Positions 1-6,221 of a stretch of DNA of 14,961 nucleotides are shown in pieces (the first letter of the stretch is position 1; every line of letters begins with the position of its first letter). The position numbers were made by a program, and so were the translations under genes. The notes under the pieces are model-generated. The model worked only from the letters and a program-made list of their open reading frames with translations. It was not told the origin of the DNA and did not search any database. This stretch comes from Bryobacterales bacterium (GTDB taxonomy: Bacteria > Acidobacteriota > Terriglobia > Bryobacterales > Bryobacteraceae), in assembly GCA_025456495.1 (NCBI GenBank), contig JALOKO010000032.1:1-14961 (forward strand). Reading direction: 5' to 3'.

Positions 1-29
1 GCAAGAAACCCACGAAAATAAGGATTCAT
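1..29 (-). CDS. Possible N-terminus of a leftward gene cut by the window edge
   Basis: An ATG on the minus strand at 29-27 opens a frame reading MNPYFRGFL before the window ends. It is preceded by a purine-rich Shine-Dalgarno-like stretch (AAAGGGG on the minus strand, 35-41) five bases away. An extended -10 box lies just upstream at 50-58. These signals together suggest a real gene start, but nine codons are too few to identify a product. It could equally be chance. Confidence 0.3.
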
Positions 30-49
30 GGAGTCCCCTTTCCGTAGTC

Positions 50-58
50 ATGCTAGCA
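50..58 (-). promoter_or_regulatory. Extended -10 promoter candidate (TGCTAGCAT)
   Basis: On the minus strand the sequence reads CTCTGCTAGCAT. This holds a TGn extension plus a TAGCAT hexamer, about 20 bases before the ATG at 29. The same 12-mer recurs upstream of the exported TPR protein at 7992. No good -35 box is visible at 16-18 bases spacing. The 58-221 stretch to its right holds no supportable gene. Confidence 0.35.
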
Positions 59-221
59 GAGATTCATGCTTTTGACACGGAAATTTACAGTGAAACGGAA
101 GATATGAAAAACGGCAGAGAGGAATACAGAAAACGATATCGGATGCGCACATCGCATTTAGCCGTGATGAAGTGGACGGGCCATTCGTTAAGCACGGATA
201 GTCGATTGACCATGTCTACCA

Positions 222-872
222 TTAGCCTTCGAACTGTTTACGAAAGTTACGGAATTCTTCACGGAGTTCGGCGAGTTCCGCGCGGAGGGCCTCCACCTCA
301 GCACGGATGGTGGAGGCGGTTGCGCCGTCGGAAGGGCTTCGGGGAGATTCGGATTGAGGGATGGCGTCCGCGCCGCACAGGAGGTGTGCGAAGCGAGGCT
401 CTTTCGTGCCCGGAAGGCGCTCAAGTTCGGTCACCAGGCGCCTGCCGACGTGGTCACTCAATTCACGAATGGTATCGGCTACCTCGTCGAGGCTGGCGAA
501 TTCGTGCATGCGGTCAGTACGGCCACGGATTTCCCCTACCGTTTGCGGGCCACGCAGCATGAGCACCGTGAGAACTGCTGTTTGCGGCGGATTGAGACGA
601 AACATGAATGGAAGGTCATGTTTATACTTGGGAACCCGGTGCTCGGCGCCGCTGACGACTCGCGCAAACCCACGTTCCTTCAGACCCTGAATGGCCAATT
701 GGATGGTGTCCTGGGAGTAGTTCACCACGGGGTCCCGGCTGGTCTTCTGGTTACAGGCGGCCAGGAGAGCATTCATCGTGAGTGGATAGTTTTCCGGCGT
801 GGTGAGCTCCTTTTCCACCAGGCAGGCCAGCACACGCACCTCTTCAGGGGTGAAAAGAACAGGGGATTCCAT
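222..872 (-). CDS. yceH: YceH family protein (DUF480), winged-helix
   Basis: This 216-residue protein matches the YceH/UPF0502 family in length and sequence. The N-terminus (residues 3-90) shows the family hallmarks TPEEVRVLACLVEKELTTPE, YPLTMNALLAACNQK and SRDPV. The middle part has LMLRGPQTVGEIRGRT, typical of the second winged-helix domain. The last 35 residues are charged and heptad-like (EALRAELAELREEF), so probably a coiled coil. The frame stays open about 110 codons further upstream. I chose the ATG at 872 because family homology begins there and GGGAG lies three bases before it. The family is widespread in bacteria and its biochemical role is not firmly established. The winged-helix fold suggests nucleic-acid binding, which is inference. 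It stands alone, divergent from the DUF4870 gene. Confidence 0.9.
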   Translation of the reverse strand: MESPVLFTPEEVRVLACLVEKELTTPENYPLTMNALLAACNQKTSRDPVVNYSQDTIQLAIQGLKERGFARVVSGAEHRVPKYKHDLPFMFRLNPPQTAVLTVLMLRGPQTVGEIRGRTDRMHEFASLDEVADTIRELSDHVGRRLVTELERLPGTKEPRFAHLLCGADAIPQSESPRSPSDGATASTIRAEVEALRAELAELREEFRNFRKQFEG

Positions 873-1051
873 GCACTCCCAATGTAACAAGGGCGGCGCC
901 GCCGGATGAAGGCTGCGGGCGATGCCGCCGCATGAGTTGCAGGGGCAACGGCAGTTGGGGGAAGGCGAGGGGGGAACACGGGTGGAGGCGCCGTTGGAGA
1001 GAATGAACATTCGACGATTCGATTGCGTAACCTTGAGTGAGAGAAACGGCA

Positions 1052-1534
1052 ATGCCCTATTGCAGCCAATGCGGAAATCTGGTGGGTGAACTGGACGCCT
1101 ACTGCAGCCGATGTGGCGCACGGCAACCGGCGCCGGCGCCGACACAATTCCCACCAGCGTCGGAGATGGTCTCAGACCGCACCAGCTGTGTGTTGTGCTA
1201 TTTCCCATTTGTGGGATGGGTGGCGTCTATCATTGTGCTGGCGGCGAGCCGCTACCGGGACAATCGCGTGGTGCGCTTTCACGCCTTCCAAGGTCTGTAC
1301 CTGTTCGTGACCTGGCTGGTGGTGGACCGGGTGCTGCAGCCGCTGTTGTCGATGATGCTGTTTCAGCATCTGGCGCATGGCGGACTGGCGCTGCCCGGGA
1401 TTGGCTTTTCCGGGTTGGTGAATGCGTTGGAGCTGGCCATCCTTGTGATTAGCATTGTGATGATGTTTCGGGTGAACGAACGCGAAGTGACGCGGCTGCC
1501 CTTTGTGGGCGAGCTGGCGGAGAAATCGCTGTAG
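1052..1534 (+). CDS. Zinc-ribbon plus DUF4870 membrane protein
   Basis: A 160-residue protein. Residues 4-21 form a zinc-ribbon with two CxxC pairs (Cys4/Cys7 and Cys18/Cys21). A proline/alanine linker follows. Then come three hydrophobic segments (about 46-66, 78-98 and 120-140) in a DUF4870-like arrangement, including the VVRFHAFQGLYLF motif typical of that family. The C-terminus is short and cytosolic-looking. I prefer the ATG at 1052 over an upstream in-frame GTG at 1037, because zinc-ribbon proteins usually begin MxYCxxCG and GAGAG lies at a workable distance. The role is unknown; these are small integral membrane proteins common in Acidobacteriota and Bacteroidota. It is divergent from yceH and 98 bases upstream of the SDR gene. 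Confidence 0.85.
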   Translation: MPYCSQCGNLVGELDAYCSRCGARQPAPAPTQFPPASEMVSDRTSCVLCYFPFVGWVASIIVLAASRYRDNRVVRFHAFQGLYLFVTWLVVDRVLQPLLSMMLFQHLAHGGLALPGIGFSGLVNALELAILVISIVMMFRVNEREVTRLPFVGELAEKSL

Positions 1535-1599
1535 GGGGAAGCCCGACGCCTGGAGAGGCGCATGCCGGGACGCGGAAGTCCTGACGCAAGGGACCCTCC

Positions 1600-1628
1600 C
1601 CCGCCATCCGATGGAAGGGATAGGCGGG
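1600..1628 (+). promoter_or_regulatory. Stem-loop directly upstream of the SDR gene start
   Basis: CCCGCCATCC (1600-1609) pairs with GGAT-A-GGCGGG (1618-1628), leaving an eight-base loop and one bulged A. The stem takes in the only purine-rich ribosome-site candidate (AAGGGA) for the ATG at 1633. If it folds it would hide that site. That would favour the ATG at 1645 or permit translational control. No T-run follows, so it is not an intrinsic terminator. Confidence 0.4.
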
Positions 1629-1632
1629 TGGA

Positions 1633-3126
1633 ATGGGGTGGCCGATGGAGACAAGCGCGGCGCGGATACTGGTGACCGGTCCAACGGGGTATGTGGGCGG
1701 GCGGCTGCTGCGCCTGCTGTTGGGGCGGGGGCTGCGGGTGCGGGCGATGGCGCGGACGCCACGGAATCTGGAGGCGCCGGCGCGGGAAGGGCTGGAGGTG
1801 GTTCAGGGCGACGTGTTCGCGCCGGAAACCCTGCGCGCGGCCCTGGAGGGGGTAGACGTGGCGTTCTACCTGATCCACTCCATGGGGGCTGGGGAGGAAT
1901 TCGCCGAACGCGATGCGCAGGCGGCGCGGCATTTCGCTGAGGCGGCGGCAGAGGCGGGGATCCGCAAAATCGTGTACCTGGGGGGACTGGGGGATGAGCG
2001 GGCTGCCCTGTCGCGGCACCTCGCCAGCCGTCAGGAAGTGGGCGAGGTGCTGGCGTCCACCGGGGTGCCGGTTCTGGAATTCCGGGCCTCCATCATTATC
2101 GGGTCCGGCAGCCTTTCCTTTGAGATTGTGCGTGCGTTGACGGAGCGGTTGCCGGTGATGGTGGCTCCTCGTTGGGTACACACCCCTGCGCAGCCGATCG
2201 CCATCGAGGACGTGCTGGCCTACCTGAGCTTTGCGATGGATACCCCGTGTGTGGGGCATCAGATTTACGAGATTGGCGGGTCAGACGTGGTGAGCTACGG
2301 GGACCTGCTGCGGGAATATGCCAGGCTGCGGGGGTTGAGGCGCTACCTGTTGCCGGTGCCGTTTCTGAGTCCGGCGCTATCGAGCTGGTGGCTGGTGCTG
2401 GTGACTCCGGCGAATGCGCTGGTGGGGCGAAAGCTGATTGATGGGGTACGGGTGGCCACGCGGGTGACCAGCACGCGGGCGCTGGAGACCTTCCCGGTGC
2501 GCCCCATGAGCATCCGCCAGGCGATGGAGCGGGCGCTGGTGTTTGAGGATCGGCAGTTTGCCGAGACCCGCTGGACGGACGCCCTTTCGGCGGCAAGGGA
2601 AACCAGCTATGGGGGCCAGCAGTTCGGTTCCCGCATCATCGATTCCCAGGAGCTTTTTGTGGGCGTCCGGCCGGAAAGCGCCTTCGCGCCGATCCGACGG
2701 ATTGGCGGGGACAGCGGGTGGTATTACGGCACCTTCCTTTGGCGGATTCGGGGGTTGATGGACGAAATCGCGGGCGGGGTGGGGCTGCGTCGCGGACGGA
2801 AGTCGGTGGACTACCTGGCCGTTGGGGAGACGCTGGACTGGTGGCGGGTGGAGGAACTGGAACCGGACCGCCGCTTGCGACTGCGGGCGGAAATGCTGGT
2901 GCCCGGGCGGGCGTGGCTGGAGTTTGAGGTGCGGCCGGAGGCGGCGGGTTCCACCATCCGGCAAACGGCGATCTTCGATCCGAAGGGCATCCTGGGCCTG
3001 GCCTACTGGTATGTGCTGTACCCGATTCACAAGCTGATGTTCCGGGGAATGCTGCGCCAGATTGCGTTTCGCGCGCAGCAATGGGAGAGGGCGGCGGCGA
3101 TGAAGGGCCTGCCCGCCGGAAGCTAG
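1633..3126 (+). CDS. SDR-type NAD(P)-binding protein with C-terminal DUF2867
   Basis: A protein of 497 residues. Residues 11-23 carry the Rossmann motif ILVTGPTGYVGG (TGxxGxxG). FYLIHSMG (78-85) and VYLGGLGDE (114-122) are typical of the extended/atypical SDR branch that includes YtfG-like and complex-I NDUFA9-like proteins. The second half, from about residue 330, has the DUF2867 hallmarks WYYGTFLWRIRGLMD, WWRVEELEP and a final hydrophobic YWYVLYPIHKLMFRGM segment. Family members are annotated as NAD(P)-binding oxidoreductases, often without a known substrate; none can be assigned here. The start may be 1633 (ATG) or 1645 (ATG). The second lies nearer the Rossmann strand and has GGGGTGG upstream, while the first has its ribosome site inside a stem. 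Strong GC bias at third positions supports coding throughout. Confidence 0.88.
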   Translation: MGWPMETSAARILVTGPTGYVGGRLLRLLLGRGLRVRAMARTPRNLEAPAREGLEVVQGDVFAPETLRAALEGVDVAFYLIHSMGAGEEFAERDAQAARHFAEAAAEAGIRKIVYLGGLGDERAALSRHLASRQEVGEVLASTGVPVLEFRASIIIGSGSLSFEIVRALTERLPVMVAPRWVHTPAQPIAIEDVLAYLSFAMDTPCVGHQIYEIGGSDVVSYGDLLREYARLRGLRRYLLPVPFLSPALSSWWLVLVTPANALVGRKLIDGVRVATRVTSTRALETFPVRPMSIRQAMERALVFEDRQFAETRWTDALSAARETSYGGQQFGSRIIDSQELFVGVRPESAFAPIRRIGGDSGWYYGTFLWRIRGLMDEIAGGVGLRRGRKSVDYLAVGETLDWWRVEELEPDRRLRLRAEMLVPGRAWLEFEVRPEAAGSTIRQTAIFDPKGILGLAYWYVLYPIHKLMFRGMLRQIAFRAQQWERAAAMKGLPAGS

Positions 3127-3278
3127 CGGAGGCCGCGGCGGGAAGACACCGGAAACGGTGAGGGGTTGGGAAACGTCCTGCATCCGTCAGTGGCCCAAGA
3201 GTGCGGCAGGCGACCAGAAACGCGGCAGGCACATCGAGGGCGAACCGTGAGAGCATACAGCAAGTGAGGGAACTCGCA

Positions 3279-3854
3279 ATGACATGGATGCATGAACGCG
3301 TGTGGATGGTGAAGCTGCTGGGGGTATGGGCGGTGGCTGGGATGCTGATGGCCCCGTGCGCGCTTGGCCAGCAGGCAAAGACGCAGAAGCTGGCCCCGTA
3401 CTACCCCACGCCGCACAGCGTGGTGGAGAAGATGCTGGAAATGGCTGAGGTGAAGGCTTCAGACACCGTCTATGACCTCGGCAGCGGCGACGGACGCATT
3501 GTGGTTGCGGCGGCGGAAAAGTTCGGCGCTACGGCGGTGGGGGTGGAATTCGACGAGTCCCTGGTGACCCAGAGCCGCATGACCATCAAGCGTAAGGGCC
3601 TGGAGCAGAAGGCGCGCATCATTGCCGGGGACATGATGGTGCAGGACTACTCCCCGGCGACGGTGGTGACTGTCTACCTGCTGCCCACCTCCAACGAGAA
3701 GATGCTGCCTATCCTGCAGAAGCAACTGAAGCCGGGTACGCGGATGGTGTGCCACGATTTCGAGTTCCACCAGTTGACGCCGGTGAAGACGATCAACGTG
3801 GAAGACGACGGAGAGGGACGGAGCCACACGTTGTTTCTGTATGTCCTGAAATAG
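3279..3854 (+). CDS. Class I SAM-dependent methyltransferase with apparent signal peptide
   Basis: A 191-residue protein with a class I methyltransferase core. Motif I is VYDLGSGDGR (64-73), followed by AVGVEFDESLVTQSR and a GDMMVQDYSPATVVTVYLLP stretch (about 117-136). Then comes LKPGTRMVCHDFEF (150-163). This pattern resembles the FAM173/ATPSCKMT-type protein-lysine methyltransferases; that likeness is judged by eye. Unusually, the core is preceded by a basic residue cluster, a hydrophobic run (about 12-26) and ALGQQ, a plausible signal-peptidase site. The ATG at 3279 has GAGGGA eight bases upstream and is preferred to an upstream in-frame start at 3201. Cys27 is preceded by Pro, so a lipobox is unlikely. 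The substrate is unknown. It ends 107 bases before a strong terminator. Confidence 0.85.
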   Translation: MTWMHERVWMVKLLGVWAVAGMLMAPCALGQQAKTQKLAPYYPTPHSVVEKMLEMAEVKASDTVYDLGSGDGRIVVAAAEKFGATAVGVEFDESLVTQSRMTIKRKGLEQKARIIAGDMMVQDYSPATVVTVYLLPTSNEKMLPILQKQLKPGTRMVCHDFEFHQLTPVKTINVEDDGEGRSHTLFLYVLK

Positions 3855-3873
3855 GTTTCTGTGGGTACCGAAA

Positions 3874-3938
3874 CGGGCGAATGCCGCCCGCGAGCCGCTG
3901 CGGTGGATGTGAGGGCAGCCGCGAGCCGCAGCGGATGG
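3874..3938 (+). repeat. REP-like intergenic repeat with hairpin
   Basis: A hairpin with a 6-bp stem (CGGGCG 3874-3879, CGCCCG 3885-3890, loop AATGC) is followed by two near-identical units. These read CGCGAGCCGCTGCGG (from 3889) and CGCGAGCCGCAGCGG (from 3920), 31 bases apart, each followed by a GGATG-like tail. Each unit contains its own small palindrome (CCGCTGCGG or CCGCAGCGG). The size, position between convergent genes and palindromic nature resemble REP elements. Only these copies are visible in this window. Confidence 0.5.
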
Positions 3939-3960
3939 AAATCGAGGTGACCAAACATCA

Positions 3961-3997
3961 AAAGGGCCGCCTTCCTCCAGGAGGGGCGGCCCTTTTT
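3961..3997. terminator. Bidirectional intrinsic terminator
   Basis: AAAGGGCCGCC (3961-3971) pairs perfectly with GGCGGCCCTTT (3985-3995). The 13-base loop can itself form a short CCT/AGG pairing. On the plus strand the stem runs into TTTTT (3993-3997). On the minus strand it runs into TTTT (complement of 3960-3963). It therefore can end both the methyltransferase transcript and the opposing ydcH transcript. Confidence 0.88.
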
Positions 3998-4101
3998 GAA
4001 TGTCGCTGGGAAGCCTGACGAAACAAGACATCGCCAGTCAGGCTAGATCGAACGCAACCCTTGCCCGAGTGGCCATGGGGATGCGCGCCTAGAAGAGCGG
4101 C

Positions 4102-4335
4102 CTACTGAGAGGCGCCAACGTGATTCAGAATCACGTCTTCCATCTGGTCTTTCAGGTGCAGCTTCAACTTCTTCAGGCGGACTTCTTCCACCTGCTCTTC
4201 CTCGGTTAGAAACGCGCGGGAGGCCAGATCGTTCAGGCGCTCTTCGTACGCATGGTGCTCTTCCGCCATACGGCGGAATTCTTCGTTGGTCTCGATCAAT
4301 CGATCTTTGAGTTCGTCGTGGAGTTTAGTTTCCAT
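4102..4335 (-). CDS. ydcH: YdcH family small protein (DUF465)
   Basis: A 77-residue, highly charged protein. It shows the DUF465 pattern: an N-terminal helix with HDELKDRLIETNEEF, then a central LTEEEQVEEVRLKKLKLHLKD segment in which the family's conserved basic, leucine-rich motif (residues about 52-63) precedes the final helix. It is predicted to be almost wholly alpha-helical, a helical hairpin or coiled coil. The function is not established in the family. The start is well defined: a strong GGAGGA site (complement of 4344-4349) lies eight bases before the ATG at 4335. It is probably monocistronic, since rimI upstream is followed by its own terminator hairpin and a bidirectional terminator lies downstream. 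Confidence 0.88.
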   Translation of the reverse strand: METKLHDELKDRLIETNEEFRRMAEEHHAYEERLNDLASRAFLTEEEQVEEVRLKKLKLHLKDQMEDVILNHVGASQ

Positions 4336-4397
4336 GTACGGGATCCTCCGCGGAGTTTATTGATATTGCTGCTTGCCCGCGGCGCTCCGTCGCCGGG

Positions 4398-4418
4398 AAA
4401 AGCACGGGATTTCTCCCG
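4398..4418 (-). terminator. GAAA-tetraloop hairpin terminator after rimI
   Basis: On the minus strand CGGGA pairs with TCCCG around a GAAA tetraloop (4418-4405). It is followed after three bases (TGC) by TTTT (4401-4398). The stem is only 5 bp but GC-rich and capped by a stabilising loop. It begins 13 bases after the rimI stop codon, a suitable place to end the TPR-MFS-rimI transcript. Confidence 0.5.
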
Positions 4419-4431
4419 GTTACCTAGGACA

Positions 4432-4887
4432 TTACCACGCCGTGCAGCCCATGACAATAGCGTCTTCACCGGAATCGGAATAGTACCTGGGGCGCGTGCC
4501 CAGGCGGGAAAACCCTATCTTTTCATAGAGATGAATGGCTGAAGCGTTGGACTGACGGACTTCCAAAAACCAGTTTCCCGGCGAAAAAAGAAACAATCGT
4601 CTGATTAACGCTTCGGCGAGGCCACGGCGGCGGAAAGCGGAGTGGACGGCGATGTTCAGCAACTCGGCCTCGCCGGGCGCCAGCACGCGGGCCAAGGCGG
4701 CGGCGGCCAGAAAGCCTTGTGCGCCAGAGGGCGGCAGGGCCACCAGAAGCGGGTAGTCCGCCAACGCGGCTGCCTTCCAGGGCGTGGCCTGGGGGCAGGC
4801 AGCAAAGAGGGCCTCAACCAGGGGCAGATGGGCGGCGGCAGCGTTCCGGATCTCAACACCGTCGATGCTGGGGCCTGGCTGCATCAT
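4432..4887 (-). CDS. rimI: Ribosomal-protein-alanine N-acetyltransferase (RimI, GNAT family)
   Basis: A 151-residue GNAT acetyltransferase, close to the usual RimI length. RimI uses acetyl-CoA to acetylate the N-terminal alanine of ribosomal protein S18. Visible signatures are NIAVHSAFRRRGLAEALI (78-95, acetyl-CoA loop RRRGLA), FLEVRQSNASAIHLYEKIGF (107-126, with Glu109 and Tyr121 where RimI has its catalytic or binding residues) and RPRYYSDSGEDAIVM (132-146). The last motif, YYxxxxEDAxxM, is diagnostic of RimI. The ATG at 4887 overlaps the MFS stop codon as ATGA, implying translational coupling; no separate strong ribosome site is present. In many bacteria rimI sits with tsaB/tsaD, but here it is the last gene after a transporter. 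Another GNAT peptide acetylase is a less likely alternative. Confidence 0.88.
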   Translation of the reverse strand: MMQPGPSIDGVEIRNAAAAHLPLVEALFAACPQATPWKAAALADYPLLVALPPSGAQGFLAAAALARVLAPGEAELLNIAVHSAFRRRGLAEALIRRLFLFSPGNWFLEVRQSNASAIHLYEKIGFSRLGTRPRYYSDSGEDAIVMGCTAW

Positions 4888-6206
4888 GGGAGTGCATCCG
4901 GGGCTGGCGGGTTGGCGGGGACCGGTTGCAGCCGCCCGGTGAGCGCAATCACCAGGCACGCCAGCAGTGCGGTGGGCGCGGTCAACAGGCAAACCAGCCC
5001 GAAGCCGGAATCCTGAACCAGCTTCCCAATCCAGGGAGAGATGAAGAACTGGAGGACGCCATAGGCGGCAGTCAACAACGATACCGCGAAGGCAACGGAC
5101 TGGCTGGGGAAGAGGTCCAACGGCATGGAGTAGAGGTTGACGCTGAAGGCGACCGTCCAGAAACAGGCCATGCAGATGACGGCCATGGCGAGTTCCGGGG
5201 TGGGCGCGTAGGGAACAGCAGCGTTGCAGAGGATGAGCACGGAGGCCAGCCAGCAGATGCGCATCCGTCCGCGGAAGGCAAGGGCGGGGTCACGGATCCA
5301 CCACCAGGCCAGCAATCCGCCACTGATGCCGCCGAGGGTGAGAAACAGCGGGGGGAGGCCGGCCAGCCACTGTGTTTGCTCCAGGGCCAGTCCGTGACGG
5401 CGCACCAGGAAGACGGTGGTCCAATTCAGCCAGAGCGAATAGACGGTCATGCACAGGATGTTGGCCAGGAACAGCCCGAGCATGCGGGGGTCGCGGAGGA
5501 TGGCGCGGGCGTTGGCGGCGCCAGCGGGCGCGGGCAGATCGGGAACGGTGGGGGGCAGTCGCCGCGCGGTGAAACGCCAGAGGGGAATCCAGAGAAAGCC
5601 CAAGACACCGGCGACGACAAAGGAGTAGCGCCAGTGCGAGTGCAGTGCGAACCAGGTGGCCAGAGGGGGCGCCAGGACCCCGCCAATGCTGAGCCCGAAC
5701 TGCCCGGCGGCGCTGCCCAAGGCAAACTCGCGCGGAGGGAGGTAGAGGCGATGCGCTTTTGCCGACGCGGGAATCCCTGCGGCTTCGCCGGCGGCCAGTA
5801 CGCCACGGCAGGCCACCAGTTGCCAGAAGCCGCCGGCGAATCCGGTCGCCAGTCCGGCGGCGGACCAGATCCCGACGGCGTAGGAGATCCCCCGAGTCAG
5901 CCCATAGCGATCCAGCAGCCAGCCGCCCAACGGCGCGCTGAGGGCGTAGACGGCGGAGAAGGCGCTAATGAGCCATCCGTACTGGACCAGGCTGAGGCCG
6001 AGGTCGGCCTGCAGCACGGGCGCCAACTGCGCCAGAATCTGCCGATCAAGGAAGTTCAGAACGGCCGACAGCAGAAAGATTCCGATCGCCACCCAGCGCC
6101 AGCGATGCGAGGGCGAATCGAACTGGGGCGCATGTTCCGGGGACGCGTGATCCTGGGGCGCGTGCGGCTGCAGTGGTGACGAAGGTGCGCCGGACTTGGG
6201 GGGCAT
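4884..6206 (-). CDS. MFS transporter, probably anion:cation symporter (ACS) type
   Basis: A 440-residue protein with about twelve hydrophobic segments. It begins with a Pro/His-rich cytoplasmic tail of about 35 residues. TM1 contains LNFLDRQILAQLAPVLQADL, and the loop 2-3 signature region reads GGWLLDRYGLTRG. These, with the GEAAGIPASAKA segment in TM4-5, resemble the ACS family (hexuronate/phthalate-like symporters). The substrate cannot be read from sequence and is probably an organic anion. The two halves are joined by a hydrophilic loop around residues 215-235 (TARRLPPTVPDLPAPAGAAN). It lies 15 bases downstream of the exported TPR gene and overlaps rimI by four bases, so the three are likely cotranscribed. 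No good ribosome site precedes the ATG at 6206, so translation may depend on the upstream gene. Confidence 0.86.
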   Translation of the reverse strand: MPPKSGAPSSPLQPHAPQDHASPEHAPQFDSPSHRWRWVAIGIFLLSAVLNFLDRQILAQLAPVLQADLGLSLVQYGWLISAFSAVYALSAPLGGWLLDRYGLTRGISYAVGIWSAAGLATGFAGGFWQLVACRGVLAAGEAAGIPASAKAHRLYLPPREFALGSAAGQFGLSIGGVLAPPLATWFALHSHWRYSFVVAGVLGFLWIPLWRFTARRLPPTVPDLPAPAGAANARAILRDPRMLGLFLANILCMTVYSLWLNWTTVFLVRRHGLALEQTQWLAGLPPLFLTLGGISGGLLAWWWIRDPALAFRGRMRICWLASVLILCNAAVPYAPTPELAMAVICMACFWTVAFSVNLYSMPLDLFPSQSVAFAVSLLTAAYGVLQFFISPWIGKLVQDSGFGLVCLLTAPTALLACLVIALTGRLQPVPANPPAPDALP

Positions 6207-6221
6207 GCGGGGAATGAGGAA

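Noticed and set aside
72..77. Perfect TTGACA on the plus strand as a -35 box.
   Set aside because: No -10 box lies at 16-18 bases and no plus-strand gene follows. The opposite-strand extended -10 is the better reading of this area.
50..562. Plus-strand open frame at the left end.
   Set aside because: Its second half is antisense to yceH and its first half shows no coding pattern or family likeness.
1363..2259. Minus-strand open frame (298 codons) opposite the DUF4870 and SDR genes.
   Set aside because: Arg/His/Pro-rich composition typical of antisense GC-rich frames; it crosses two recognised genes.
3147..3160. CACCG-GAAA-CGGTG hairpin after the SDR gene as a terminator.
   Set aside because: No T-run follows on either strand. 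It may still be a minor RNA hairpin.
4719..6179. Long plus-strand open frame (486 codons) rich in Gly, Gln and Glu.
   Set aside because: It is the reverse image of the MFS and rimI genes, whose motifs and membrane segments are clear. High-GC coding often leaves open antisense frames.
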